In this document: one piece after another, positions 46,785-55,982 of the stretch
Numbering within the stretch: position 1 is the first letter of the stretch
Layout of the letters: each line of letters opens with the position of its first letter
Source of the DNA: Fidelibacterota bacterium
Lineage (GTDB): Bacteria; Pseudomonadota; Alphaproteobacteria; Rhodospirillales; Rhodospirillaceae
Length of the DNA stretch: 64,000 nt
Direction: 5' to 3'
NCBI GenBank assembly: GCA_947475895.1
Contig: CANJMF010000001.1
Coordinates: 248,001 to 312,000, forward strand
Program-made: the position numbers and the translations under genes
Notes under the pieces: model-generated
The model's input: the letters and a program-made list of their open reading frames with translations, nothing else
Databases searched by the model: none
Told to the model about the DNA's origin: nothing

Positions 46785-47321
46785 TTATTCGCGCGGAACC
46801 GTCTTCTTTGGTTTCTTTTTCCGGGTGACAAACGAGCGTCCGGGATCGACCTGATACCGCCTGCGCAAGGCTTGGCGTCCAACCAACATGCGAAAGCCCA
46901 TTTGATCGCGGTTGGTGAGCGTGAACTCCACCGGCCACGTGCGTTTGCCTAACTTCAGCGTCGTGCGGATAATGTAGCGCAATTCGGAATGCCCACCGGA
47001 ATCCATAACGTTGCGGTGGTCGATCACGAGCGCCGTACAGGTGACTTCAGGTGTGCGGCGGCGCTGAATGGGATGGATGACAAATCGCACGTACGCCGCG
47101 CCGTCTTTTGTGAATGGCGTGACGCGCGCGGCATGAAGGGCCGACGTGCGTGCGCCGGTGTCGATCTTTGCCTTGATACGCTTGATACCAAGATCAGGCA
47201 GACGCACCCATTCACGCCAGCCGATGACTTTTTTCTTTTTGGTTTTCGGAATAAGAAGCGCCGAGCCCGGCTTTCGCGACGCTGCGGAAACTTTGGCTTT
47301 TTTCTTGCGCGCCACAGCCAT
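46785..47321 (-). CDS. rimB: RimB-type retropepsin-like protease (DUF785/Zn protease family)
   Basis: The 178-residue protein has the retropepsin-like DTG motif in AKIDTGARTSALHA (Asp54) and the family segment TLTNRDQMGFRMLVGRQALR. Both termini are very basic (ARKKKAKVSAASRK and VTRKKKPKKTVPRE). RimB cleaves the glutamate tail that RimK adds to S6, and its gene commonly pairs with rimK as here. It starts three bases after the stop of the upstream porin gene, so porin, rimB and rimK are probably one transcript. Confidence 0.88.
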   Translation of the reverse strand: MAVARKKKAKVSAASRKPGSALLIPKTKKKKVIGWREWVRLPDLGIKRIKAKIDTGARTSALHAARVTPFTKDGAAYVRFVIHPIQRRRTPEVTCTALVIDHRNVMDSGGHSELRYIIRTTLKLGKRTWPVEFTLTNRDQMGFRMLVGRQALRRRYQVDPGRSFVTRKKKPKKTVPRE

Positions 47322-47324
47322 TTC

Positions 47325-48377
47325 TTAGAAGTCGATTTTGACGCCGGTCAGCGCGCCGCCGCTATCCCAGTTGGTACCGGCTGCATCTTTCTGATCGGCG
47401 TAGAATCCCGCAAGGCCGAAGCTGATACCCGGACCTACCTTGTAGGCGACCTGCAGCGTCGTGCGGTCGCTCTTTTCCACGAACGTGCCGCCCGTAAACA
47501 GACGGCGGTGGGCATTACGATAATCGGCGGACAGCTTGATCGGTCCAATCCCATACATGCCGCCCACAGTCCAGGCGCGCTCATCCCGGCCATTGGCCGG
47601 CATCACATTCATATAAGCGCCCGCAAGTTCCCAGCCGCCGTACGTAAGGCCCGCCGAAAGATTCCACGCTTCCGCGCCGTCGGTGAAGCCCGTGCGCGAA
47701 CTGACATTGAAATAGCCGCCGGCCAGCCGATAGGTGCCGCCGCTAAAGTCGCCCTCATAACCAGCGCTGACATCAATGGCGTTATGGGGCGCGAGGCGGC
47801 CGTCGATCAGGCCTGTCGCAGACGTAATGGTGGGGTGAAACGCGACGCCGACTTTTATGCCGAACACTTCAGTCGTCTGCACAGACACGCCAAGCGCATT
47901 GCCGGTGAGGCGACGGAAAGTGAAGGCGTCGCGCAGGGTCACGCCATTGCGAGGCTGCAGCGCGTCGCCGATGATTTCCTCGTCGTCGGTGAGAAATGCT
48001 TCCGGCACCGGATCGCCGATGATCGAATAATTGCTGCCGGCTTTTTCGCCCATGCGCAACCGGCCGAAGGTCGTGACGATATCGACGTAGGCTTCATCGA
48101 CATCCTTGACCTCGCGCGCGACCGCATTGATGCGCGTGTAGGCCCGCACTGTAATGCCGTTATCGAGAACGGTTTTGCCTTCCAGCGTCACACGCACGTC
48201 GTTGAACATACCGACGGCGTTCAAATCCTCACCGGGAAGTGCGCGCTGATCGGCACCCACGAAAAATTCTTTGATACGGCCGCCCAGCGTCACGGTGACG
48301 GCATCGGCAGCATCAGCCGCCGCGCTTATGCTCACGCCAAAGATGCTCAGGACCGGAAGGAAATGTTTCAGCCGCAT
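47325..48377 (-). CDS. Porin (16-18-strand beta-barrel type)
   Basis: A 350-residue outer-membrane porin. It has a signal peptide (FLPVLSIFGVSISAAADA), the opening strand VTVTLGGRIKEFFVGAD typical of general porins, repeated amphipathic strands (LAGGYFNVSSRTG, LSAGLTYGGWELAGAYMNV, VGGMYGIGPIKLSADYRN) and a terminal phenylalanine (LTGVKIDF). A short turn TRINAVAREVKDVDEAYV corresponds to the family EAYVDI segment. It follows the OprP-like gene across a terminator and precedes rimB by three bases. Confidence 0.85.
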   Translation of the reverse strand: MRLKHFLPVLSIFGVSISAAADAADAVTVTLGGRIKEFFVGADQRALPGEDLNAVGMFNDVRVTLEGKTVLDNGITVRAYTRINAVAREVKDVDEAYVDIVTTFGRLRMGEKAGSNYSIIGDPVPEAFLTDDEEIIGDALQPRNGVTLRDAFTFRRLTGNALGVSVQTTEVFGIKVGVAFHPTITSATGLIDGRLAPHNAIDVSAGYEGDFSGGTYRLAGGYFNVSSRTGFTDGAEAWNLSAGLTYGGWELAGAYMNVMPANGRDERAWTVGGMYGIGPIKLSADYRNAHRRLFTGGTFVEKSDRTTLQVAYKVGPGISFGLAGFYADQKDAAGTNWDSGGALTGVKIDF

Positions 48378-48454
48378 GACCGCACCTTAACGGAAGGATG
48401 CGCGGGGTGAAAACCCCTGAAAGGCGCGCGAAAAGCCCGCGCCTATCTGCGACT

Positions 48455-48485
48455 AAAAAAAAGGGGGTGGCTTTTGGCCACCCCC
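48455..48485 (-). terminator. Rho-independent terminator of the OprP-like porin gene
   Basis: On the reverse strand a perfect 9-bp stem (GGGGGTGGC 48463-48471 with GCCACCCCC 48477-48485, five-base loop) is followed by eight Ts (48462-48455). It lies about 50 bases after the porin stop codon. A second stem without a U-run (48423-48443) lies further on. Confidence 0.9.
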
Positions 48486-48536
48486 CGAAAGGAGGACTCC
48501 GATGGGATCGGAGTCTGTGGGTACTCAGGAGTAAAA

Positions 48537-50135
48537 CTAGAACATGATCTGGAAGCGTGCGGCCAAAGCGTCGACGCCGATGCCGGCCTTCGTTGCGCCA
48601 ACCGTAGCCGAGGTACGTGGGTTCTTTTTGTCGAAGTTGCTGTGGATGTAGTTCAGCTTCCACAGCATGTTGGAATTCCAGTACCAGTTGACGCCGAGCG
48701 TCAGATTGGTCTGTTGGCCGCCGTTGACGCCGTTGGGCTGCGATGCCGCCGTCAAATTCGCATCAAATTGATCGACCAGGTTGGCGTAGCTGAACCGTGC
48801 CGCCAATTCGAACGCGCCCATGCCGCCTTGGAGCGGGCTGAAAGGCGTGATCGGGACGACGCCGCCGTAGCAACCACAGTTGGCCGAGTAGGTATGACGG
48901 CCGCCGAAGGTGTACGCGGCTTGCGCGTAGCCGGCGTCGAACTGAGCTTTGGTTTTGCCTTGGCGGTTGACGACGTAGCGGAAGTATTCGGCTTGCGTGA
49001 AGAAGCTGCCGAGAGCGGCGGCGGCTTCCACACCGTAGATTTGCGCGCCGGTGACAGGATTTGCCACGGTGCCCAAAGCTCCGGTGTTCAGGAACTGCGT
49101 GGTATCGAGGCGCAGTTCGGGACGATCGCTAAAGGCAATCGACTTGGCGGTGTTGGCGCCACCGTTTGGAACCTCGATCACTTCAGCCGCATTGACGCCG
49201 ATGTGAACTGACGTGAGCGCGGTCTGGACGGGATTGTAAGTAAAGCGTTGGATTGCGCTGACGCCGCGATCAAGCAGGGCGTGGCTGACGCCGGGCGCCG
49301 ATGCGGTGATGTATGCACCGAGCCACCAATTCGGTTCCCACGTACGGAAACCTGCACCGAAGCGCGGGTCGCCACCGACGTTGGACGATGCCAACGTCAC
49401 GGGTGTCGCACGCTCGAGGAACAGAATGTTGTTAGAGCTCGTCGATTCATCCAGCGTGAAATACTGGGCGAAATAACCGGCTTCCAGGATCGTGTTGCGC
49501 AAACCGGTGTAACCGATCGACGCCGTGTTGACCAAAACCGCCGAACCGCCGGTGGGAGAACCGTCGTTGGTGCCGCCGCCGTCGAGGATGAGGCTGTAGG
49601 TGAAATCGCCCATGGCCTTACCGGTGACGCCGAGGCGTACGCGGCGGGCATTGACGCCGCCTTGCAGTTTGCCGCCGGCGTTGGTGCCCGCGCCGGTGAG
49701 GCCTTCAGGCGACTGGCTCAGGTACGAGCCCATATCGAGGTGGATGCGGCCCGTGGGTTGGATCGACCACATGCCGTCGGCGCTGGACATCGTGAAGCTG
49801 TGGGTGCCGGATTCGACCACCTTCGGGTTCGAAGGCGGGAGCATGACGACGGTGCCGTTCTGAATCACGTTGCGGCCGCCGGCCTGCAGGTTGGCGTCGC
49901 GGGCGGCTTTTTCGGCCGCTTCACGGGCGTCGCTTTCTTTCTGCAACGCGTCTTTTTGCGAAGCATCGGCCGCCTTCAGTGCGTCGAGCTGCTGTTGCAT
50001 GGTGCGCAGCTGGTCTTGCAGCTGTTGCATCTGCATTTGAACCTGGCTGGCCGCGTTGTCCGCTGCCAGAACCGGCGTCGCAATCAAAGCTGTGCTCGCG
50101 AGCAAAGCCATAGTGAAAATGTGTCTATTGGTCAT
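48537..50135 (-). CDS. OprP/OprO-like porin with N-terminal coiled coil
   Basis: The 532-residue outer-membrane protein has a signal peptide (FTMALLASTALIATPVLA), a coiled-coil segment (QVQMQMQQLQDQLRTMQQQL onwards) and a long beta-barrel of the phosphate-selective OprP type (RRVRLGVTGKAMGDFTYSLI and WYWNSNMLWKLNYIHSNFD, ending FQIMF). The coiled coil may form a trimeric stalk. AGGAG lies five bases before the ATG. Abundant expression is plausible given its strong terminator. Substrate preference is unproven. Confidence 0.88.
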   Translation of the reverse strand: MTNRHIFTMALLASTALIATPVLAADNAASQVQMQMQQLQDQLRTMQQQLDALKAADASQKDALQKESDAREAAEKAARDANLQAGGRNVIQNGTVVMLPPSNPKVVESGTHSFTMSSADGMWSIQPTGRIHLDMGSYLSQSPEGLTGAGTNAGGKLQGGVNARRVRLGVTGKAMGDFTYSLILDGGGTNDGSPTGGSAVLVNTASIGYTGLRNTILEAGYFAQYFTLDESTSSNNILFLERATPVTLASSNVGGDPRFGAGFRTWEPNWWLGAYITASAPGVSHALLDRGVSAIQRFTYNPVQTALTSVHIGVNAAEVIEVPNGGANTAKSIAFSDRPELRLDTTQFLNTGALGTVANPVTGAQIYGVEAAAALGSFFTQAEYFRYVVNRQGKTKAQFDAGYAQAAYTFGGRHTYSANCGCYGGVVPITPFSPLQGGMGAFELAARFSYANLVDQFDANLTAASQPNGVNGGQQTNLTLGVNWYWNSNMLWKLNYIHSNFDKKNPRTSATVGATKAGIGVDALAARFQIMF

Positions 50136-50537
50136 GTGTGCTCCTCAAACCCTTGTAGGTATTGGCCCCGCAGCAAATCCGCGCGAAAGCGGCTGCTGGA
50201 AAGCGATCCAATTGCGATGCCACACGTGGAAGTGGCCCCCGAAACGGGCGGACCTTAGGGAGCGAGTGCGATGGTTTTCGTGACAGTGCGGCTACGGTTT
50301 TGTGAAACCCGCTGCAGTGCACACGCTTTTTCGCGCGTTCCGAGAATGGTTGGGCCTGGGTGAAGAAGCGCGTGACTAAAGTGCCAATGACAGTGACCGG
50401 GGGTCCGGAAAGCTATGTAACCCGGCATTTGGCGAAAAATTGAAGCGCGGCGGCTATTTGCAAGGCCTTCGCCGGGCCTTCGCAAGCGCAGTGAGGTTGG
50501 CTATAAACGCCCCTTCATAAGAGGAGCGCGCTTTAAA
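50136..50537. other. 402-base intergenic region between divergent porin and DUF3576 genes
   Basis: No gene is visible. On the + strand TATAAA (50502-50507) with TTCGCA (50479-50484) at 17 bases is a weak promoter candidate for the DUF3576 gene, which has GAGGAG at 50521-50526. Short direct repeats (CCTTCGCCGGG and CCTTCGC, about 50466-50484) lie just before it. The middle part (50260-50440) shows no strong hairpin, promoter or operator that I can support. Confidence 0.4.
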
Positions 50538-51068
50538 ATGTTTGGTAGCCCTGTCGTCCGGACCACTCGATTTGTGGCGTGTGCCCTCGTCGCCCTGGCA
50601 CTCGCCGGCTGTGGGTCCGGAAGAAGCACCTATCAGGCCCCCGTTGGTACGCCCGGCGACCGCGGTCCCGCAGGCAGCGACACGGTCTTCAGCAAAGGCG
50701 GCCTTTTTGGAAGCTCCAAGTCGGCCCCTTCGGAAGGCGCCGTCGCGGTGAACGCGTTCTTGTGGCGCGCTTCGCTGGACACCATCGCCTTCATGCCGTT
50801 GACCTCGGCCGATCCGTTCGGCGGCGTCATCATCAGCGATTGGTACGCGCCGCCCGAAACGCCCAACGAGCGCTTCAAGGTGAACGTCTATATTCTTAGC
50901 CGCACGCTGCGTGCCGATGGATTGAAAGTCTCTGTGTTCCGTCAGACGCGCGATACGCAAGGCGCTTGGAGCGATGCGACTGTTGGGCCCGAAGTTGTTT
51001 CGGAATTCGAGAATGCCGTTCTGACGCGCGCGCGCGACCTTCGCCTGCACGCCGCACCCCAGAGCTAA
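50538..51068 (+). CDS. DUF3576 lipoprotein
   Basis: A 176-residue predicted lipoprotein with lipobox LAGC (Cys25). It belongs to DUF3576, a family found almost only in alphaproteobacteria and normally encoded just before leuS. The domain core is VNAFLWRASLDTIAFMPLTSADPFGGVIISDWY, here given by its recognisable start VNAFLWRASLDTIAFMPL, and KVNVYILSRTLRADGLKVSV. Its function is unknown; the constant position beside leuS-lptE suggests an envelope role. Confidence 0.87.
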   Translation: MFGSPVVRTTRFVACALVALALAGCGSGRSTYQAPVGTPGDRGPAGSDTVFSKGGLFGSSKSAPSEGAVAVNAFLWRASLDTIAFMPLTSADPFGGVIISDWYAPPETPNERFKVNVYILSRTLRADGLKVSVFRQTRDTQGAWSDATVGPEVVSEFENAVLTRARDLRLHAAPQS

Positions 51069-51078
51069 ATCATATTTC

Positions 51079-51096
51079 GCGCCGAGAGATCGGCGC
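51079..51096 (+). terminator. Stem-loop after the DUF3576 gene
   Basis: GCGCCGA and TCGGCGC form a perfect 7-bp stem with a GAGA tetraloop, ten bases after the stop codon. No U-run follows, so it is probably a 3'-end or leader structure rather than an intrinsic terminator. Confidence 0.4.
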
Positions 51097-51111
51097 AGTT
51101 CTGAAATTGAC

Positions 51112-51154
51112 GCATTTTCGGCGGTGAACCGGAATCCATTTCACCGGAAAATGC
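51112..51154 (+). promoter_or_regulatory. Large hairpin in the leuS leader
   Basis: GCATTTTC (51112-51119) pairs with GAAAATGC (51147-51154). After a two-base GG bulge, CGGTGAA (51122-51128) pairs with TTCACCG (51140-51146). That makes 15 base pairs around an 11-base loop, ending only 13 bases before the leuS ATG. It could control leuS expression. It is not a T-box of the kind I know. Confidence 0.5.
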
Positions 51155-51167
51155 TCCGGAAGGTTCC

Positions 51168-53768
51168 ATGGTTTCGCCTGAAGAGCGCTATAATTTTCGC
51201 GAGACCGAAGCGAAGTGGCAGAAGGTATGGGACGACAAGAATGTCTTCCGCGCCGACGACGCCTCTCCAAAACCAAAGTACTACGTGCTCGAGATGTTTC
51301 CCTATCCATCGGGGAGTCTGCACATGGGCCACGTGCGCAACTACACCCTGGGCGATGTTGTCGCGCGCTATAAGAAAGCGAAGGGCTTTAACATCCTGCA
51401 TCCCATGGGATGGGATGCCTTTGGTCTGCCCGCCGAAAATGCGGCTCTTGAGCGCGGCATTCATCCCGGCAAGTGGACCTATCAAAACATCGCACAGATG
51501 CGCGAGCAGTTTCGCCCCTTAGGCTTCTCCCTCGACTGGAGCCGCGAGATCGCGACGTGCGCGCCCGAATACTACAAGCACGAACAAAAGATGTTCCTCG
51601 ACTTCCTGCGCGCGGGCTTGGCCTATCGCAAAGAGTCGTGGGTTAATTGGGACCCGGTTGAGAACACTGTGCTCGCCAACGAGCAAGTGGTCGACGGCAA
51701 AGGCTGGCGTTCCGGCGCCGACGTCGAACAACGCAAGCTGAGCCAGTGGTTCTTAAAGATCACGCACTACGCGGAAGATCTGCTGCAAGCTATCGACACA
51801 TTAGATCGCTGGCCCGAAAAAGTGCGCATCATGCAAGCGAACTGGATCGGGCGTTCGGAAGGCGCCAGGCTGACGTGGCCGCTGGTGAATGCCGACGGCA
51901 CCGATCGCGGTGAATTGCTGGAAGTGTTTACGACGCGCCCCGACACGTTGTACGGCGCGTCCTTCTGCGCTATTTCGGCCCAGCATCCCGTTGCGGCTGC
52001 GCTGAGCGAGAACAATGCCGCGCTGAAAGATTTTATCGCCGAGTGCAGCAAGACCGGCACGTCTACCGCCGCCATCGAAAAGGCTGAGAAACAAGGCTTC
52101 GATACGGGCCTGCGTGCACGCCACCCCTTCACCGACGAAACCGTTCCCGTGTATGTCGCCAACTTCGTGTTGATGGAATACGGCACCGGCGCCATCTACG
52201 GCTGCCCGGCTCATGACGAGCGCGACATGGAGTTTGCGCGCAAATATCATCTACCGGTGCGCTGTGTTGTGGCGCCCGTGGGCGAAGATGCAGCCGCGTT
52301 CAGCGCCAAGATGGAAGCCGGCAACATCGCCTATACCGACGACGGCGTGGCGGTAAATTCCGATTTCCTCAACGGCTTGAAGGTTGATGCCGCCAAACGC
52401 GCGGCCATTGCGAAACTGGAATCGCTCGGGTGCGGCAAAGGCACCGTGCAATACCGTTTGCGCGATTGGGGCGTTTCGCGCCAGCGCTACTGGGGTTGCC
52501 CGATCCCGATCATTCACTGCGAAAAGTGCGGCGCCGTTCCAGTGCCCGACAATCAACTGCCCGTGACCTTGCCGGAGGACGTGACTTTCGATCAGCCGGG
52601 CAATCCGCTCGCGCGCCATCCCACATGGAAGCATGTGAAATGTCCGACGTGTTCGGGCGCGGCCACGCGCGAAACAGACACCTTCGACACCTTCTTCGAA
52701 TCTTCGTGGTACTTCGCGCGCTTTTGCTCGCCGCAGCTTGCCGATCGGGGATTTGATAAAACGCAGGCCGAGAAGTGGCTGCCGGTGGACCAATACATCG
52801 GCGGCGTCGAACACGCAGTGCTCCATCTTCTCTATTCGCGCTTTTTCACGCGCGCCTTGTCCGATTGCGGCTACATGAATTTGAAGGAGCCCTTCACCGG
52901 TCTCTTCACCCAAGGCATGGTCTGCCACGAAACCTATCGCGCGGCAGACGGCGCATGGGTGGAGCCGGGCGACGTGCAAAAAAGCGGCGATGCGGTGACG
53001 CGCGTTTCAAACGGCGCACCCGTGACGGTGGGTCGCTCGGAGAAGATGTCAAAGTCGAAAAAGAATACCGTCGACCCGCAGCACATTATCGAGACCTATG
53101 GCGCCGATGCTGCGCGTCTCTTCATGCTGTCGGATTCACCGCCCGAGCGCGATCTCGAATGGACTGACGCCGGCATCGAGGGTGCTTGGCGCTATCTCAA
53201 CCGCGTTTGGCGCATGGCGGCTTTCGCGGCCGAAGTGGACTCCGCCCCGCCGCCGTCGGCGCTTGCGCCGGAATTGCGCGACGTCATGCGCGCGGTCCAT
53301 CGCACCATCGCCGCCGTGGGCGAGGACATGGAGAAGTTCCGCTTTAATTCAGCGGTCGCGCGCGTGCGTGAACTGACGAACACCTTGGCCGATATGCACC
53401 ACCTGCACGAGATGTCGGGATACAAGGCGGTGTTCCGGTTCGGTATGGAGCGCGTGGCGCTCTTGCTCAATCCCCTGATGCCGCACGTCGCCGAAGAGAT
53501 GTGGCAGCTGCTGGGTGGAAAGACGATTTTGGTCGAAACGCCTTGGCCGGAATTTGACCCAGCCATGCTGGAAAATGATATCGTCACGCTTGCGGTGCAG
53601 GTGAACGGCAAGCTGCGCGGCACCATCGAGATTGCTAAAACTGCCGATAAAGCGGCGTGCGAAGCGGCCGCTTTGGCGCTTCCGGCGGTGCAAAAGCATC
53701 TCGACGGTAAACCGCCGCGCAAAGTGATCGTGGTCCCTGAGAAAATCGTCAACATCGTAGCGGCGTAA
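51168..53768 (+). CDS. leuS: Leucyl-tRNA synthetase
   Basis: LeuS is a class I synthetase of 866 residues. The HIGH motif is [13 protein letters not shown] (HMGH near 51-54), the editing CP1 domain holds the usual TTRPDT segment ([13 protein letters not shown]) and the KMSKS loop is [13 protein letters not shown] (near 626). The C-terminal anticodon-binding region and [13 protein letters not shown] complete it. It is preceded by a 15-bp hairpin and followed five bases later by lptE. Linking to lptE and holA is typical of alphaproteobacteria. Confidence 0.97.
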   Translation: MVSPEERYNFRETEAKWQKVWDDKNVFRADDASPKPKYYVLEMFPYPSGSLHMGHVRNYTLGDVVARYKKAKGFNILHPMGWDAFGLPAENAALERGIHPGKWTYQNIAQMREQFRPLGFSLDWSREIATCAPEYYKHEQKMFLDFLRAGLAYRKESWVNWDPVENTVLANEQVVDGKGWRSGADVEQRKLSQWFLKITHYAEDLLQAIDTLDRWPEKVRIMQANWIGRSEGARLTWPLVNADGTDRGELLEVFTTRPDTLYGASFCAISAQHPVAAALSENNAALKDFIAECSKTGTSTAAIEKAEKQGFDTGLRARHPFTDETVPVYVANFVLMEYGTGAIYGCPAHDERDMEFARKYHLPVRCVVAPVGEDAAAFSAKMEAGNIAYTDDGVAVNSDFLNGLKVDAAKRAAIAKLESLGCGKGTVQYRLRDWGVSRQRYWGCPIPIIHCEKCGAVPVPDNQLPVTLPEDVTFDQPGNPLARHPTWKHVKCPTCSGAATRETDTFDTFFESSWYFARFCSPQLADRGFDKTQAEKWLPVDQYIGGVEHAVLHLLYSRFFTRALSDCGYMNLKEPFTGLFTQGMVCHETYRAADGAWVEPGDVQKSGDAVTRVSNGAPVTVGRSEKMSKSKKNTVDPQHIIETYGADAARLFMLSDSPPERDLEWTDAGIEGAWRYLNRVWRMAAFAAEVDSAPPPSALAPELRDVMRAVHRTIAAVGEDMEKFRFNSAVARVRELTNTLADMHHLHEMSGYKAVFRFGMERVALLLNPLMPHVAEEMWQLLGGKTILVETPWPEFDPAMLENDIVTLAVQVNGKLRGTIEIAKTADKAACEAAALALPAVQKHLDGKPPRKVIVVPEKIVNIVAA

Positions 53769-53773
53769 CAACA

Positions 53774-54304
53774 ATGCGTTTTTTAAACACGGTGTTCGTT
53801 TCTGCGGCCTTGCTTCTCGCGGGCTGCGGTTTCACGCCGATGTACGCGACACCGTCCGCCGGTTCGAGCAATGCCGGTGTCGTCGCTGCCATGAACAGGA
53901 TCGCGATCCGCCCCGTGCCAGATCGCCAGGGGATGAAGCTACGCCAGGAGCTGCGCGAACGCTTGCAGCCTAAAGGCCTTGAAGGCACGGCGCTTTACGA
54001 TCTCGACATCACCTTGACCCGCAGCGTCGAGGAGCTGGGCATTCGCGGCGACGCCACCGCCTCGCGCGCCAACCTTGTGATGGCGGCGAACTTCTATCTC
54101 GCTGAAGGCGGCACACGTATTTTCGGCGACCGCGTTCAGTCCGTCGTCAGCTACAATATTCTCGATGACCAGTACGCCACCGTTGCCGCTCAGGCCGACG
54201 CCGAAGATCGCGCGATCCGCCAGGTGAGCGAGCAAATCAAAACGCGGCTTGCGGTGTACCTCGAGCAACACGCAAAGACGAAAACCGCTGCGGCGGCGCC
54301 CTAG
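53774..54304 (+). CDS. lptE: LPS-assembly lipoprotein LptE
   Basis: LptE plugs the LptD barrel that inserts LPS into the outer membrane. The 176 residues include the lipobox LAGC (Cys18) followed by GFTPMYA, a pattern shared by alphaproteobacterial LptE. The rest shows an alternating strand/helix pattern (ELRERLQPKGLE, YDLDITLTRSVEELGI). It lies between leuS and holA, the conserved position. The assignment rests on this context and the short motif, since LptE sequences vary. Confidence 0.85.
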   Translation: MRFLNTVFVSAALLLAGCGFTPMYATPSAGSSNAGVVAAMNRIAIRPVPDRQGMKLRQELRERLQPKGLEGTALYDLDITLTRSVEELGIRGDATASRANLVMAANFYLAEGGTRIFGDRVQSVVSYNILDDQYATVAAQADAEDRAIRQVSEQIKTRLAVYLEQHAKTKTAAAAP

Positions 54305-54309
54305 CCCAT

Positions 54310-55341
54310 ATGAAGATTTCAAGCGGCGCCGAATCGTTCGTTGCGAAGCCTGATCCAAAAATCCGCGCCATCCTGATCTACGGTCCCGATGCGGGCCTCG
54401 TGCATGAGCGCCTCAATGCATTGACGCGTGCAGTTGCCGGCAGCATCGACGACCCCTTCCGTGTCGTTGAGTTTAACGCCGATGTTTTGCGCCAAGACCC
54501 CGCGAAGCTAGGAGACGAAGCCGCCGCGCTTTCGTTTGGCGGCGGTCGGCGCGTGGTGCGCGTGCGTGATGCCGGCGATAATGTCGCGGACGTCTTTTCA
54601 AAGTTTGTGGAAGCGCCGGTCGGAGACGCGCTCGTCATCGTCACCAGCGACGAATTGAGCCCGCGTTCGAAACTGCGCGTGGCCTTCGAGCAGGCGGATT
54701 TAGCAGCGGCTTTGGCGTCTTATGCGGATGACGACCGAACGCTCGACTCCGTTATCAAGGACACACTAAAGAAAGCCGGCATGCAGATTACGGCGGATGC
54801 CTTGGGACTGCTGATCGATCACCTTGGCGGCGACCGTGAATTGACGCGCCGCGAGTTGGAGAAACTCATTCTTTATGTTGGTGCGTCCGGCGCGACCATC
54901 GGCGAAGACGATGTACAAGCGTGCGTCGGCGATACGGCGGCCTTGAGCCTCGATGATCTTGTTTATGCCGTGGGCGATGGTGACCCGGCGTCGATTCAGC
55001 GCGTTTACGGACGGCTTGTTGGCGAAGGCACCTCGCCGATTTCGATTCTGACCGCCGTCGCGCGGCACTTTATGCGTTTACACGAAGTGCGCGGCCATCT
55101 CGCCGACGGCGTTGGTATGGATCAGGCCGCGATGAAATTGCGGCCGCCGATTTTCTATAAGTTCAAAGGCCGTTTTTACGCGCAGGCAAAAAAATGGAGT
55201 GAGGCTTTGCTCACGCGCGCGCTGGAAGTGATCGCGGAGGCTGAGCTTTCGGCGAAGTCGACCGACATGCCTGCCGAAGCGCTCATCGAACGCGCCTTCT
55301 TGCAGCTTGCCCAAGTCGCGCGTGGCGCGGGACGCCGATAA
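54310..55341 (+). CDS. holA: DNA polymerase III subunit delta
   Basis: HolA is the clamp-loader delta subunit that opens the beta clamp. The 343 residues fit family length and fold: AILIYGPDAGLVHERLNALT in the first AAA+ like domain, DALVIVTSDELSPRSKLR, and the helical C-terminus with LTRRELEKLILYVGA and LYVMRLHEVRG-like ARHFMRLHEVRGHL. The Walker A loop is reduced, as in other delta subunits, which do not hydrolyse ATP. It lies five bases after lptE and is convergent with the phosphatase gene. Confidence 0.92.
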   Translation: MKISSGAESFVAKPDPKIRAILIYGPDAGLVHERLNALTRAVAGSIDDPFRVVEFNADVLRQDPAKLGDEAAALSFGGGRRVVRVRDAGDNVADVFSKFVEAPVGDALVIVTSDELSPRSKLRVAFEQADLAAALASYADDDRTLDSVIKDTLKKAGMQITADALGLLIDHLGGDRELTRRELEKLILYVGASGATIGEDDVQACVGDTAALSLDDLVYAVGDGDPASIQRVYGRLVGEGTSPISILTAVARHFMRLHEVRGHLADGVGMDQAAMKLRPPIFYKFKGRFYAQAKKWSEALLTRALEVIAEAELSAKSTDMPAEALIERAFLQLAQVARGAGRR

Positions 55342-55347
55342 TCCAAC

Positions 55348-55968
55348 TCAGGTTTTGTTGACGTAAGCTTCGCCGGCCGCCGCCGCTTCTAGGTTCGGCG
55401 CGGCGACTTCGCTTACGCTCCACACATCGTCGGGTGATGCACCGGGCTCCAACTTGAACAGCGTGCAGTTTGGAATTCCGCTTTGCTCGCGCTTGAGCGC
55501 GTAACGTTCGATGGCCCAAAAGATTCCGCCGTGGGCGACGACCAGGACCGGACCCGGATGCGCAAGCGCTTCGTTCAATCCGCTCAGAGCGCGTTCGATA
55601 AAATCGGGAAGGCGCTCTCCGCCTTCGATGACACCGCCGTCCAACCACGGTTGCCGCCAATCGCCCCGGCTCGACGATCCTTCGTAAATACCGAAGGAGC
55701 ATTCTTTGAGGTTATCGAGCATCACGAGCGGACGCTGCAGACCTTCATTTAAAATTTCGGCCGTGCGCCGCGCCCGCAAGAGTGGGCTCGTGCAAACCGT
55801 CGCGATCGGCTCTTTCGCCGCAGCCGGCGCGACCTGGGCGGCTTGTGCCAGCCCGATATCGGTCAGCGGCCGATCGGTATGGCCTTGCATGACGCGCAGG
55901 CGATTCCAGTCGGTCTCGCCGTGGCGCACGAAATAGAATGGCCGGGGCGTCAGCCTCAAATCAGACAT
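55348..55968 (-). CDS. Histidine phosphatase (phosphoglycerate mutase-like)
   Basis: The 206-residue enzyme has the catalytic FVRHGETDWNRLRVMQGHTD (nucleophilic His in RHG) and the second histidine in LVVAHGGIFWAI. The substrate cannot be fixed: members of the branch include cofactor-dependent PGAM, alpha-ribazole phosphatase and broad acid phosphatases. It starts 14 bases after parB on the same strand, as the last member of the parA-parB unit. Confidence 0.87.
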   Translation of the reverse strand: MSDLRLTPRPFYFVRHGETDWNRLRVMQGHTDRPLTDIGLAQAAQVAPAAAKEPIATVCTSPLLRARRTAEILNEGLQRPLVMLDNLKECSFGIYEGSSSRGDWRQPWLDGGVIEGGERLPDFIERALSGLNEALAHPGPVLVVAHGGIFWAIERYALKREQSGIPNCTLFKLEPGASPDDVWSVSEVAAPNLEAAAAGEAYVNKT

Positions 55969-55982
55969 GAGAACCGAATCGG

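Noticed and set aside
46989-48410. 473-residue forward frame opposite porin and rimB
   Set aside because: Shadow frame; the reverse-strand genes have signal peptide, barrel and DTG motifs that explain the DNA.
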